Below are positions 54,325-61,321 of a DNA stretch of 64,000 bases, piece by piece. The notes under the pieces were generated by a model. The model worked only from the letters and a program-made list of their open reading frames with translations, was not told the DNA's origin and made no database searches. Every line of letters starts with the position of its first letter. The stretch's first letter is position 1. A program made the translations under genes and the position numbers. This DNA is from AWTP1-13 sp963775835 (GTDB lineage: Bacteria; Pseudomonadota; Alphaproteobacteria; Rhizobiales; Hyphomicrobiaceae): assembly GCA_963775835.1 (NCBI GenBank), contig CAVZKV010000020.1, positions 417,080-481,079 on the forward strand, read 5' to 3'.

Positions 54325-54768
54325 TCAAATGTCCTTTAATGCATCCAGGGCTTGCCGCAAGTTCTGCAGCGCATAGGGCTTCGCCAGGACGGCCGCGCTT
54401 GGGTAGCGCCGCTGCGTCTGGCGGCCGTCATAGCCCGTCGCCAACACAAAGCGAATACCCTTCTCCTGTAGGGCGTCGGCAAGTGGCCAGACCGGATGCC
54501 CTCGAAGGTTCACATCCAGTATGGCGGCATCGAAGGGAGTGTCATTGGCCCTGTCGAGACCCTCGGCTACGCTGGACGCCTGGGCAGCGACCGTGCACCC
54601 AAGCTCGTCCAGCAGATCCACCAGCAGCATGGCGATGAGCGGCTCATCTTCGACCACTAAAAGGGACCAGTCTGACAGCTTGGCCTGCAGGCGCTTCACG
54701 GGCTCGCCCGACGTTCCTTCTCTCTCAGAATAGCCATGGGTTTTGGCCCTCGGTGGATGGTATGTCAC
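54325..54768 (-). CDS. Single-domain response regulator
   Basis: A 147-residue receiver-only protein. SLLVVEDEPLIAMLLVDLLD gives the acidic pocket, FDAAILDVNLRGHPVWPLAD the phospho-Asp (D in ILDVNL), and LAKPYALQNLRQAL the switch lysine-proline (KP). There is no output domain, so it acts as a phospho-sink, relay or allosteric partner. It is last in the minus-strand run 55936 to 54325, 13 bases after the DUF937 gene, and convergent with the hybrid kinase. The first 25 residues may be dispensable. Confidence 0.9.
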   Translation of the reverse strand: MTYHPPRAKTHGYSEREGTSGEPVKRLQAKLSDWSLLVVEDEPLIAMLLVDLLDELGCTVAAQASSVAEGLDRANDTPFDAAILDVNLRGHPVWPLADALQEKGIRFVLATGYDGRQTQRRYPSAAVLAKPYALQNLRQALDALKDI

Positions 54769-54781
54769 GGCGCAATCGCCA

Positions 54782-55342
54782 TCACGCCAACCTGGAGGCT
54801 TCCTGCTCGGTAGGGAGCCGCCCCTCGGGCGTCAGATGATCGATCACGCGGGGGAGATGCTCACTCAACGTGGCAAGCAACTCATCGCGCTCCATGCCTG
54901 TCTGCTGCATGAGATCCCTAATCCCGTCCTCGCCGAGAGCGGCCTCTAACTTCTCTGGTGCGATCGGACGATTCTGCCCACGCCCGACCCAAGAGCGTGC
55001 GATCTCGCCATGCCCGCTCCGCTCGATATCCTGGACCGTATTGCCGACGCCGCGGCTCAGGACGGGGCCAGGCACTGATCCGCCACCAAAGATGGTGCGC
55101 AGGACGCCCGCGAGACCGCCGGCCTCAGCGCCTTGCGGCTCGCGGCCTTGGCCGCCCGGGTAAGGCGAAGGCACGCCCGCCTGCGCGGGCTGTTGGGGAT
55201 TCATGCCTTTGAAGGCCTTGTACGCAAGAAACGCGAGCAGAGCCATTGTGATCTTGGACATGCCGCCGCTCCCGGGGGTCGCGGGTTGCGGCTGGCCACG
55301 CGGACCGTTTTGCATTCCGTTCAGAACATCGAGAAGTCCCAT
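54782..55342 (-). CDS. DUF937 (YidB-like) protein
   Basis: A 186-residue protein MGLLDVLNGMQNGPRGQPQP, with a hydrophobic segment ITMALLAFLAYKAFKG, a Pro/Gln/Gly-rich linker, and the DUF937 domain, GLAGVLRTIFGGGSVP, then GRGQNRPIAPEKLEAALGED plus LLATLSEHLPRVIDHLTPEG. YidB-type proteins are small, and their role is unknown. Start 55342 follows AAGGAG. It sits 19 bases downstream of glsB, in the EcfG-promoted run. A degenerate copy lies at 46857. Confidence 0.85.
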   Translation of the reverse strand: MGLLDVLNGMQNGPRGQPQPATPGSGGMSKITMALLAFLAYKAFKGMNPQQPAQAGVPSPYPGGQGREPQGAEAGGLAGVLRTIFGGGSVPGPVLSRGVGNTVQDIERSGHGEIARSWVGRGQNRPIAPEKLEAALGEDGIRDLMQQTGMERDELLATLSEHLPRVIDHLTPEGRLPTEQEASRLA

Positions 55343-55361
55343 ACTCAGCTCCTTGGGGTGA

Positions 55362-55667
55362 CTAAGCGCGCGGTGGGGGCCAGTTTGCACGAGTGACGCC
55401 TGGATCGTTGACAGCGCGCTGGACCACTAGTCGGTGCCAGATAAACAGCACAATGATCGAACCCAGCGTCGCACCGATCAGTCCTGCGCCCTGATCAGGC
55501 CGATACCATCCAATGCTTTGGCCAATGAACGTAGCGACGAAGGCCCCGGCGATCCCAAGCACCATTGTCACTAAGAAGCCGGGGGGATTGTTCGGGCCCG
55601 GCAGCAGAAAGCGAGCGATGAGGCCGGCGATAAGGCCGATTAGCGCGATCCAGATGATGCCAGGCAT
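55362..55667 (-). CDS. GlsB/YeaQ/YmgE-family stress membrane protein
   Basis: A 101-residue membrane protein of the transglycosylase-associated/GlsB family. Three helices: IIWIALIGLIAGLIARFLLP, FLVTMVLGIAGAFVATFIGQ, and GLIGATLGSIIVLFIWHRLV. The GLIAGxxAR and GxxGAxxG patterns are typical. The C-terminal 20 residues (QRAVNDPGVTRANWPPPRA) are an addition. Family members are induced by stress. In the minus-strand run downstream of the EcfG promoter at 55958. Confidence 0.9.
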   Translation of the reverse strand: MPGIIWIALIGLIAGLIARFLLPGPNNPPGFLVTMVLGIAGAFVATFIGQSIGWYRPDQGAGLIGATLGSIIVLFIWHRLVVQRAVNDPGVTRANWPPPRA

Positions 55668-55707
55668 GACGACCTCTCAAATTCCGCTCAAGCAAATTGA
55701 GCTGGGA

Positions 55708-55936
55708 CTAGACTTCGCCTTCCTTGCGCAGAGGCGTCTGCGGCCCGTTGGCTGGCTCAATTCCCTTCGCCTCGTTCATCGCCTTCTCAAGATGCCGGCG
55801 TGTCCTCGGCAAGGTGGGCTGAGGCTTCGTCCTTGCGCAGGATGAGCCCGTTCCGCGCGGCGCTCCTCAGCTCATTTTCCATGTCCCAGAGGGATTTCAA
55901 CCAGGCAGGTATCTTGTCGAGGAGATCGTTGGCCAT
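55708..55936 (-). pseudogene. Small helical stress protein, frameshifted tail
   Basis: From ATG 55936: MANDLLDKIPAWLKSLWDME, then NELRSAARNGLILRKDEASA, HLAEDTPAS, stop. In the next frame the sequence continues EKAMNEAKGIEPANGPQTPL plus RKEGEV to 55708, clearly the natural tail. A one-base slip near 55790 separates them. The truncated 49-residue form may still be made. First gene of the EcfG-promoted run with glsB, DUF937 and the response regulator. Confidence 0.6.
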
Positions 55937-55957
55937 ATCGTCCACCTGTGCTTGAGC

Positions 55958-55982
55958 AACGGACGGCGCTCCAAAGGGTTCC
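55958..55982 (-). promoter_or_regulatory. Consensus EcfG promoter
   Basis: Minus strand GGAAC (55978-55982), 16 bases, CGTT (55958-55961): a perfect match, 22 bases before the ATG at 55936. It probably drives the whole run to 54325. Confidence 0.7.
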
Positions 55983-56096
55983 GAGCATCGCGCGATAGAC
56001 CACTGAGACCGAAACGATCTTGAGCAAGATCGACCGTGCTGCGGCTTGTTATCACCCTCGCCCATTCCCATCTTCGCTCTCCGAGGAGGAGACCCA

Positions 56097-56519
56097 ATGC
56101 ACGGCACAACCGTCCCTTTGGATGTCGGCAGGCAGCAATCAGTGGCGCGTCTGGAAGCGCTCGCCCGTCTGATGGACGGCGCATTCGTTGTTCCCGGCAC
56201 CACCATCCGCTTCGGTCTCGATGGCATCATCGGACTGATCCCGGTGGCGGGCGACATGATTGCGGGCCTGGTATCGACCTATCTCATCTGGGAAGCCCGA
56301 CAGCTCGGCGCACCAAACTGGCTGATTGCGCGGATGCTGGCGAACGCCTTCCTCGACACCACGATCGGCGCCATCCCGGTGGTGGGAGATGCGTTCGACG
56401 TTCTGTTCCGGGCCAACATGAAGAACATGGCCCTCCTTCGCCGACATCTGGAGAAAAAGGGTTATGCGCAACCCGTGGGCGGCACGGTGATTGATGGAGA
56501 TGCCGTCCGCGTAAGTTGA
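56097..56519 (+). CDS. DUF4112-type membrane protein
   Basis: A 140-residue protein: MHGTTVPLDVGRQQSVARLE, then ALARLMDGAFVVPGTTIRFG, IPVAGDMIAGLVSTYLIWEA, LANAFLDTTIGAIPVVGDAF and LLRRHLEKKG. Two transmembrane segments with the IGLIPVxGD and IGAIPVVGDAFD repeats characteristic of DUF4112. Function unknown. GAGGAGGAG before ATG 56097. Divergent from the minus-strand run at 55936. Confidence 0.85.
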   Translation: MHGTTVPLDVGRQQSVARLEALARLMDGAFVVPGTTIRFGLDGIIGLIPVAGDMIAGLVSTYLIWEARQLGAPNWLIARMLANAFLDTTIGAIPVVGDAFDVLFRANMKNMALLRRHLEKKGYAQPVGGTVIDGDAVRVS

Positions 56520-56543
56520 CGCGATCGTCGCGAGCTGCCCGTT

Positions 56544-56568
56544 CGAACCAACCGTGAGCTGTAGCGTT
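56544..56568 (+). promoter_or_regulatory. Putative EcfG promoter of DUF883 gene
   Basis: CGAAC (56544-56548), 16 bases, CGTT (56565-56568). Same spacing as at 57388 and 43389. Confidence 0.55.
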
Positions 56569-56597
56569 GTCTCGTACCCGTCACAGGAGAACACCCA

Positions 56598-56897
56598 ATG
56601 ACCCAGCAAAAAGCCGGATATCCTCTCGACTATTCGAAGGGCAGCGCAGATGCCGGCAAGGACCGGCTTCGTGAAATGGCTGACGTCGCCACCGACAAGG
56701 TCAAGAATGTCACCCAAAGCGCCGAAGAAATGGCCGGCAAGGTCGCCGAGCAGGCCCGCGAGTACGGCGAAAAAGCCCAAGAGGCTGTCAAAAATTTCAA
56801 GCCATATGTCGAGAAGTCGATGAAGGAGCAGCCCATGGCTACCTTGGGCGTAGCCGCGGTCATCGGGTTCGTGCTGGGCGCTCTCTGGAAGAAGTAA
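56598..56897 (+). CDS. DUF883 stress protein with longer N-terminal region
   Basis: A 99-residue protein: MTQQKAGYPLDYSKGSADAG, a charged helix (NVTQSAEEMAGKVAEQAREY), and the C-terminal membrane anchor QPMATLGVAAVIGFVLGALW. Same family as 43444, 44266 and 57443. AGGAGAACACCC before the ATG. It is followed by the PHA-system protein gene after 27 bases. In the stress run, probably EcfG-dependent. Confidence 0.85.
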   Translation: MTQQKAGYPLDYSKGSADAGKDRLREMADVATDKVKNVTQSAEEMAGKVAEQAREYGEKAQEAVKNFKPYVEKSMKEQPMATLGVAAVIGFVLGALWKK

Positions 56898-56924
56898 AAG
56901 GCAGAGCTAGCTTGGCAGCGTCCT

Positions 56925-57278
56925 ATGTCTGAGCCCCTTATCGTCAAGATCCCGCACAAACTCGGCAAGGAGGAGGCTTTGCGCCGGATCAAACCGGCGT
57001 TGGGCAAGGCCTCCTCCAGTTTTCCCATGCTCGTGGTGGAGGAGGAGGCGTGGTCGGGTGACCGGATGACGTTTCGCGTCCGCGCCCTTGGTCAAGTGGC
57101 TGCAGGATCGGTTGATGTCGCCGATGATCATGTTCAGTTGGAAGTGACGTTGCCCTGGTTGCTCCACAAGTTTGCGCAGGTCGTGCAACAGACAATTGCA
57201 GGCCGCGGTCGCATTCTCCTCGAAAAAAATAACTCGGCTGCACCCTTTGCGGCGGCCGCCCCGGCGGCCGGCGAGTGA
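56925..57278 (+). CDS. Polyhydroxyalkanoic-acid system family protein
   Basis: A 117-residue protein of the PHA_gran_rgn type. MSEPLIVKIPHKLGKEEALR, then MLVVEEEAWSGDRMTFRVRA plus LGQVAAGSVDVADDHVQLEV and TLPWLLHKFAQVVQQTI. These small proteins are found near PHB granule genes and are thought to aid granule formation or regulation. The C-terminal PAAAAPAAGE is low-complexity. The Pta/DUF3141 pair, also linked to PHB, lies at 61322 to the right edge. Confidence 0.85.
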   Translation: MSEPLIVKIPHKLGKEEALRRIKPALGKASSSFPMLVVEEEAWSGDRMTFRVRALGQVAAGSVDVADDHVQLEVTLPWLLHKFAQVVQQTIAGRGRILLEKNNSAAPFAAAAPAAGE

Positions 57279-57387
57279 AAAACGTCCGCCGGCCGAGATC
57301 AACCGAAATGGATCACCAGACCGCCAGCGACGCTGAAAAGCCGGGCGCGCCTGGCCGACGAAATTGCTTAAGCGAAAACATGAAGAT

Positions 57388-57412
57388 CGAACGATAAGCG
57401 CTACGTCGCGTT
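57388..57412 (+). promoter_or_regulatory. Putative EcfG promoter
   Basis: CGAAC (57388-57392), 16 bases, CGTT then GTG (57409-57415). Identical layout to the 43389 promoter. Confidence 0.6.
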
Positions 57413-57442
57413 GTGCCCCTACCAACAGCAAGGACGATCACC

Positions 57443-57700
57443 ATGCCTCAAAGCACATACGGAAGCGGTTCGGAACGCTTGGGCGATGCCGCCAAGGATC
57501 AAATGAAGAGAGTTGGAGAGCAGGCAGAAAACGTGGCCAATCGCGTGGCTGAGCAAGGCCGCGCGGCCGGCGAAGGCATGCAGCAAGTCGCCGGCAACAT
57601 GAAAACCGCTGTCGATAAATCGATCAAAGGCCAGCCCATGGCGACGCTTGCGGTCGCAGCCATCGCGGGCTTCGTCCTCGGTGCGATTTGGAAGACCTGA
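57443..57700 (+). CDS. DUF883 stress protein, paralogue of 43444
   Basis: An 85-residue protein MPQSTYGSGSERLGDAAKDQ, then QAENVANRVAEQGRAAGEGM, KTAVDKSIK and the membrane anchor QPMATLAVAAIAGFVLGAIW. Very similar to the 43444 protein. AAGGACG precedes the ATG. The holin-like gene begins 16 bases later, as in the 43444/43734 pair. Confidence 0.85.
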   Translation: MPQSTYGSGSERLGDAAKDQMKRVGEQAENVANRVAEQGRAAGEGMQQVAGNMKTAVDKSIKGQPMATLAVAAIAGFVLGAIWKT

Positions 57701-57716
57701 CCATAGGAGCGGCGAC

Positions 57717-58056
57717 GTGTTTCAGGGACTTATCACTAGCGCCAAGACGGCGGTCAGCTCGCTCATCCTCAAATACGTCGCCCGCGCCTCCGTCGCTGTT
57801 CCCTTCGTTATAGCCCTCAGCTTTGCTCTGGCGGCCATTGCCGCGATGCTGGTCGACCGCTTCGGCCACATTGCCGGCTATTGGCTGATGGCGGGCGGCC
57901 TCGCCGCCATCGGCGTCATTGCGGCCATCTTTGTGTCCGCCCGGGAACAGGGCCGACCAACAAGCTGAAGCAGCCGACGCATCCAAGATTGCAGCTGAGG
58001 TCGCCACTCAGGCGCCGTTTGCCATTCTCGGTGGCTTACTGAGAAGGAGATGTTGA
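57717..58056 (+). pseudogene. Holin-like membrane protein, frameshifted
   Basis: GTG start after ATAGGAGCGG: VFQGLITSAKTAVSSLILKY, then VARASVAVPFVIALSFALAA and HIAGYWLMAGGLAAIGVIAA, then a one-base insertion near 57950 (AREQ to ADQQAEAADASKIAAE), ending ATQAPFAILGGLLRRRC. Paralogue of 43734, broken at a different place. Downstream the third helix found in the 43734 copy is absent. Confidence 0.65.
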
Positions 58057-58297
58057 GTTGCTCTTCGTCAACCGAGATGATGCCATCCGAGGCAGTCGAC
58101 ATGACGCTGGCAAGAAGTGCAAGCCTGGCAAGATCGTCTTTGTCCAGGACGTCCTGCCGCGGGCGGTGGCTCATCGCACGACGGACAGCCGCCTTGCCTT
58201 CCGGTAGTCTAGTGGGCTCAACTCGATGTCGCTGGGATGAGGAAGCGCACGCATCCAGCAAAATGGTCCTGACAGCCTACCGTCAGGATAATGCGTG

Positions 58298-58800
58298 TCA
58301 GTCGACGTCGGTTTCGACCCCTGATCTACAAGTGACGAGATCGGTGTGTCCGAAACCCTTGGAGTAATCGAGCACGGAGATTACCGTGGGCGTGACGCGG
58401 AAGATGCGAACATCGTCTGGACCCGGCATCGGCAGGGACAGAGGAACCTTCTGTTCGGGATATTTGAGCGAAGCATGCGCAACACCTTGGCCGCCTCGTC
58501 CCGGTCGACCACGGCTTGTGCGTGCGCCGCCATGGAGAGGCCCGTGATGGCCATGATATCCGGTGTGTCGTGATCAATCGTCAGCGACACCCGATCATCT
58601 CGTGCGAGATTCGCGGCCTTCTGGCTGTCGATGCCACAGAGAAAGTAAAGGGTGAGGCCTTCGTTGACGTAGCCGACGGTCGTTGCTTGCGGCCAGCCAT
58701 CCGGCCTCAGCGTGGCGATAGTCATGATGCGGTGCTGATCCAGTAGGGCCAGAATCTGTTTCCGGATCTCTTCGTCCATGGGCGCGACGGTGAGCGGCAT
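58298..58800 (-). pseudogene. PNPOx-fold (FMN-binding) protein, frameshifted
   Basis: MPLTVAPMDEEIRKQILALL, then IMTIATLRPDGWPQATTVGY and DSQKAANLARDDRVSLTID is the PNPOx-like split barrel. After RMLRS the frame slips at about 58480; the other frame gives KYPEQKVPLSLPMPGPDDVR plus IFRVTPTVISVLDYSKGFGH. One indel. Members bind FMN or haem or act as stress-linked oxidoreductases. CCAGGAGG precedes the ATG. Confidence 0.75.
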
Positions 58801-58831
58801 GGTAGCCTCCTGGCTGCCAGCTGGCATGAGG

Positions 58832-59080
58832 TTAGGTCATCGATGCCCGGTCCACGACCGGCCAGCGGCTGAAGGCGAAGACCCATAGGCCGATCAGATT
58901 AATCACGGGAATGAACGCGATCAGCGTCCACCAGCGGCTGCGGCCGGCACGGTGCAAGATGCTTGCCACGGGCACGCTCAGAAGGACGATAGCCAAGAGT
59001 GGCATGATGATCGGCATCAGCCACAAATACTCCGGCGGTACCGCACTACACGGCCAGAATTGCTGACACATTTGCGGCAT
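58832..59080 (-). CDS. Small membrane protein, 82 residues
   Basis: MPQMCQQFWPCSAVPPEYLW, then LMPIIMPLLAIVLLSVPVAS (helix 1), HRAGRSRWW, TLIAFIPVINLIGLWVFAFS (helix 2), RWPVVDRASMT. The HRAGRSRWWTLIAFIPVINLIGLW pattern is common to a small membrane family in alphaproteobacteria. Function unknown. AAGGTG precedes ATG 59080. Confidence 0.7.
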   Translation of the reverse strand: MPQMCQQFWPCSAVPPEYLWLMPIIMPLLAIVLLSVPVASILHRAGRSRWWTLIAFIPVINLIGLWVFAFSRWPVVDRASMT

Positions 59081-59301
59081 GGCTTTCACCTTGTCTGCGT
59101 TCGATCCGAGGCCCCAAGACTGATCGATAGGCTGGGCATAGCCTTGATGCAGATCAACGGGCCTGGACGGAAGTGGGGCGCGGCTCGCGCGGAGACGATG
59201 GGCAAGTTTTCAACGGGGACGCTAAGAACGCGCACGACGATGGTCGATGCGTTAGCCAACCGCTCAGCAGGTCCCACCGGAAGCGCGGTGCCGCTCCAGT
59301 T

Positions 59302-59863
59302 CATCGCGCGAGGACGCGGGCGGCTGCGCTGCGCACGCGGACATCATTCTCCAACGATAGTTCGGGGTGGAGCACGGTCCAGTAGTGAGCAGTGCGTATG
59401 AAGGCTAGCAGACCCATCAAGTGCTCGAACCGATTGCCCCCAAGGACCTTACGCAGGGCGTGCCGTGCGCGATCTGCGCGTCGCGGCTCCACAAACAACA
59501 AAGTGGCCGCAGCTATGAGCCAATCCTCACCCTCGGTCTCCGGTGCTGGCCACTCAATCAGTGTGGGAAGAGCTTCAAGACCCTCCACGATCACATTGTG
59601 ATCAGGAAGGCGCAATGGCGTGCAATGCAGTAGCGGACCTCGCAGAAACGCGAGAGGTAGACAAACAGCCTCTCCTTGAAGAGGGAGGGAATTGGGTTGT
59701 CGAGGTATCCAGCTTTGGCGAAGGTCCATAGCCTTTCGATGACTTCAGGTGCGTCCGCCGCCGAGAAAAAGAAATTTGGCACCAGGCCGAAGCGACTGGC
59801 TACCTCGCGTTGAAACGCGGTCCTGCTGGCGGACGCTGCGGTCATCGAGCACGAAACTCCCAC
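59302..59863 (-). pseudogene. Alkylhydroperoxidase/carboxymuconolactone-decarboxylase-like protein, deleted
   Basis: FQREVASRFGLVPNFFFSAA, EVIERLWTFAKAGYLDNPIP, then FCEVRYCIARHCAFL with the CxxxxxC/H redox motif of AhpD-like domains; the frame then breaks near 59600 and a segment is lost; VEGLEALPTLIEWPAPETEG, AAATLLFVEPRRADRARHAL and ALRKVLGGNRFEHLMGLLAF with IRTAHYWTVLHPEL complete it in another frame. Deletion plus frameshift. In rhizobia such domains precede sensor kinase modules. Confidence 0.7.
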
Positions 59864-59969
59864 CGGAATTGCATTTCATCTGCTTTGGGTGACGGTGTGC
59901 CGCTGAACCGCGACGAACGAACAACTTGGCGTGCGGGTCAACGAACCACAAGACCTGCCATGCCGAGGA

Positions 59970-60176
59970 ATGGCAAAGATCAAGCTAGCTCCCGTCCTCA
60001 TCAATGCGCTGCACAAGAAGCCGCCGCCGAACGAGCGCTGTACGGTTTTGGAGCGAAAACGGGCCGAGCTTGCCCGGGTGTGGGCGTCATTAGCCAGGCC
60101 AGGATTGCGCCCCGGCATGGCGGCGCCCCTCAAGACGCAGAAAAAGGCGCTGCTGCGGGAGATCGATGAGCTTTAG
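59970..60176 (+). CDS. Small coiled-coil protein, intact family member
   Basis: A 68-residue protein MAKIKLAPVLINALHKKPPP, then VLERKRAELARVWASLARPG, LRPGMAAPLKTQKKALLREI plus DEL. The KRAELARVxxxLxxPGLRPG pattern matches the broken copies at 13154 and 36543. Strongly helical; the Pro-Gly segment probably makes a turn in a hairpin. Function unknown. Shine-Dalgarno (GAGG) is only a few bases from the ATG. Confidence 0.5.
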   Translation: MAKIKLAPVLINALHKKPPPNERCTVLERKRAELARVWASLARPGLRPGMAAPLKTQKKALLREIDEL

Positions 60177-60504
60177 GCGAACGCCAGTGGTGATAACTAG
60201 CGCCGTTCGAACTCTCCTGCCGTCTGCAGGCCTCACAGTCGAAGAAATCCTACCCGCTCGCTCCTCCAAAATTTCCCCCCGGCTTCGGCTCATACGAACT
60301 CTGAGTTATTCCAAGAATTGCTCTGCTAGCGGAGCAATGCGCGGAGCGCAGGTATGCTTCATGACCGTCTCGAACGGTCCACAACCATACCGTCGCTCAT
60401 AACCGCGAAAGCACTGGGGGCGCGAGCCCCGCAAGAGCGTATGCACCACACCATCGAGTGAAACTCTCACTTCTCATTTTTTTCGACTGTCAGACCTCTT
60501 AGCC
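60177..60504. other. Intergenic, nothing recognised
   Basis: About 330 bases without a gene; the promoter for 60552 begins at 60505. Confidence 0.4.
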
Positions 60505-60530
60505 GGAACTTTCAGACAAGAGCATAAGTT
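60505..60530 (+). promoter_or_regulatory. Putative EcfG-type promoter
   Basis: GGAAC (60505-60509), 17 bases, AGTT (60527-60530). One mismatch. Confidence 0.45.
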
Positions 60531-60551
60531 TTCTCCGCGAAGGAGGAACGT

Positions 60552-60758
60552 ATGCGCGATATCGATCCTCACCGACCGAAGGGCAGCCCGATACCTCCTC
60601 GCGGCACCGATGACGAGATCTGGGCGTTTATTCCCGTTATCGTCTGCGTGGCGGCCCTATGCCTGGTCTTGTTCTTCCTCACGCCAACCTTCGATAACCA
60701 AAGCAACGGCGCGAGAAACGCACGGCCGGGGGCGGTAACGTCAACTACAAGACCATAG
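60552..60758 (+). CDS. Small single-TM protein
   Basis: A 68-residue protein: MRDIDPHRPKGSPIPPRGTD, transmembrane WAFIPVIVCVAALCLVLFFL, tail ending TSTTRP. GAAGGAGG before the ATG. It resembles the next gene in layout (basic or polar head, helix, low-complexity tail). Both have EcfG-like promoters. Function unknown. Confidence 0.65.
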   Translation: MRDIDPHRPKGSPIPPRGTDDEIWAFIPVIVCVAALCLVLFFLTPTFDNQSNGARNARPGAVTSTTRP

Positions 60759-60772
60759 CGGAGGAACGTACC

Positions 60773-60797
60773 GGAAGCGGAAGAGTTGACCGAGACA
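60773..60797 (+). promoter_or_regulatory. Putative EcfG-type promoter
   Basis: GGAAC (60773-60777), 16 bases, AGTT (60794-60797). One mismatch. Confidence 0.4.
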
Positions 60798-60816
60798 AGA
60801 ACAAAGGAGACTTGAG

Positions 60817-61149
60817 ATGGATCAGAGACCTCGAAATGACCTCCCGCCGACCAGGGATGATCCGCTGACTGACGGCCTTGGCGGCCCGCGCAGCAGGACC
60901 ACCTGGGATCGAGCGACACGGACGGAAGAAGGCACCTGGAACGTTCTCCCCTTGCTGCTCGTCGCAGCACTTATCGCTATTGGTGGGTGGTTGCTCTTTG
61001 CGAGCGACCGAGCAAATACGCCAGGCCCGAGGACTACGGAGAACACACCGACCACAACTGGTCCGGCACGACCTGGACCGGACATGAATACTGCACCGCA
61101 GCCAACAACTCCTCCGTCAACGGCTCCGGCACCAGCCACAAAGCCATAA
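60817..61149 (+). CDS. Small single-TM protein with Pro/Thr-rich tail
   Basis: A 110-residue protein: MDQRPRNDLPPTRDDPLTDG, then one transmembrane helix VLPLLLVAALIAIGGWLLFA, then an extracytoplasmic tail rich in P and T (TENTPTTTGPARPGPDMNTA). AAAGGAG before the ATG. A good hairpin terminator follows at 61178. Conserved pattern in rhizobia; function unknown. Confidence 0.7.
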   Translation: MDQRPRNDLPPTRDDPLTDGLGGPRSRTTWDRATRTEEGTWNVLPLLLVAALIAIGGWLLFASDRANTPGPRTTENTPTTTGPARPGPDMNTAPQPTTPPSTAPAPATKP

Positions 61150-61177
61150 CAAACGAATGCTGCTCTCTTCGCCTTCG

Positions 61178-61200
61178 ACCCCGCTTCGGCGGGGTTGTTT
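61178..61200 (+). terminator. Rho-independent terminator
   Basis: ACCCCGC-TTCG-GCGGGGT (61178-61195) stem with a stable tetraloop, followed by TGTTTT. Ends the 60817 gene. Confidence 0.8.
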
Positions 61201-61321
61201 TCTCTCGTCCCACTACATCACTGCCGCAAGGACGACGAAGGCCGCGAGGTGACGCGCGGCGTGCCCGAGAGCCGGCTGAAGAGCGAGCGGCGGCATGAAG
61301 GCCTACAGGCTTCTCTGGCGG

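Noticed and set aside
57878..58174. Minus-strand frame with LARLALLASVMSTASDGIIS
   Set aside because: Protein-like stretch, but it overlaps the holin-like gene and changes character halfway; may be a remnant, not a supported gene.
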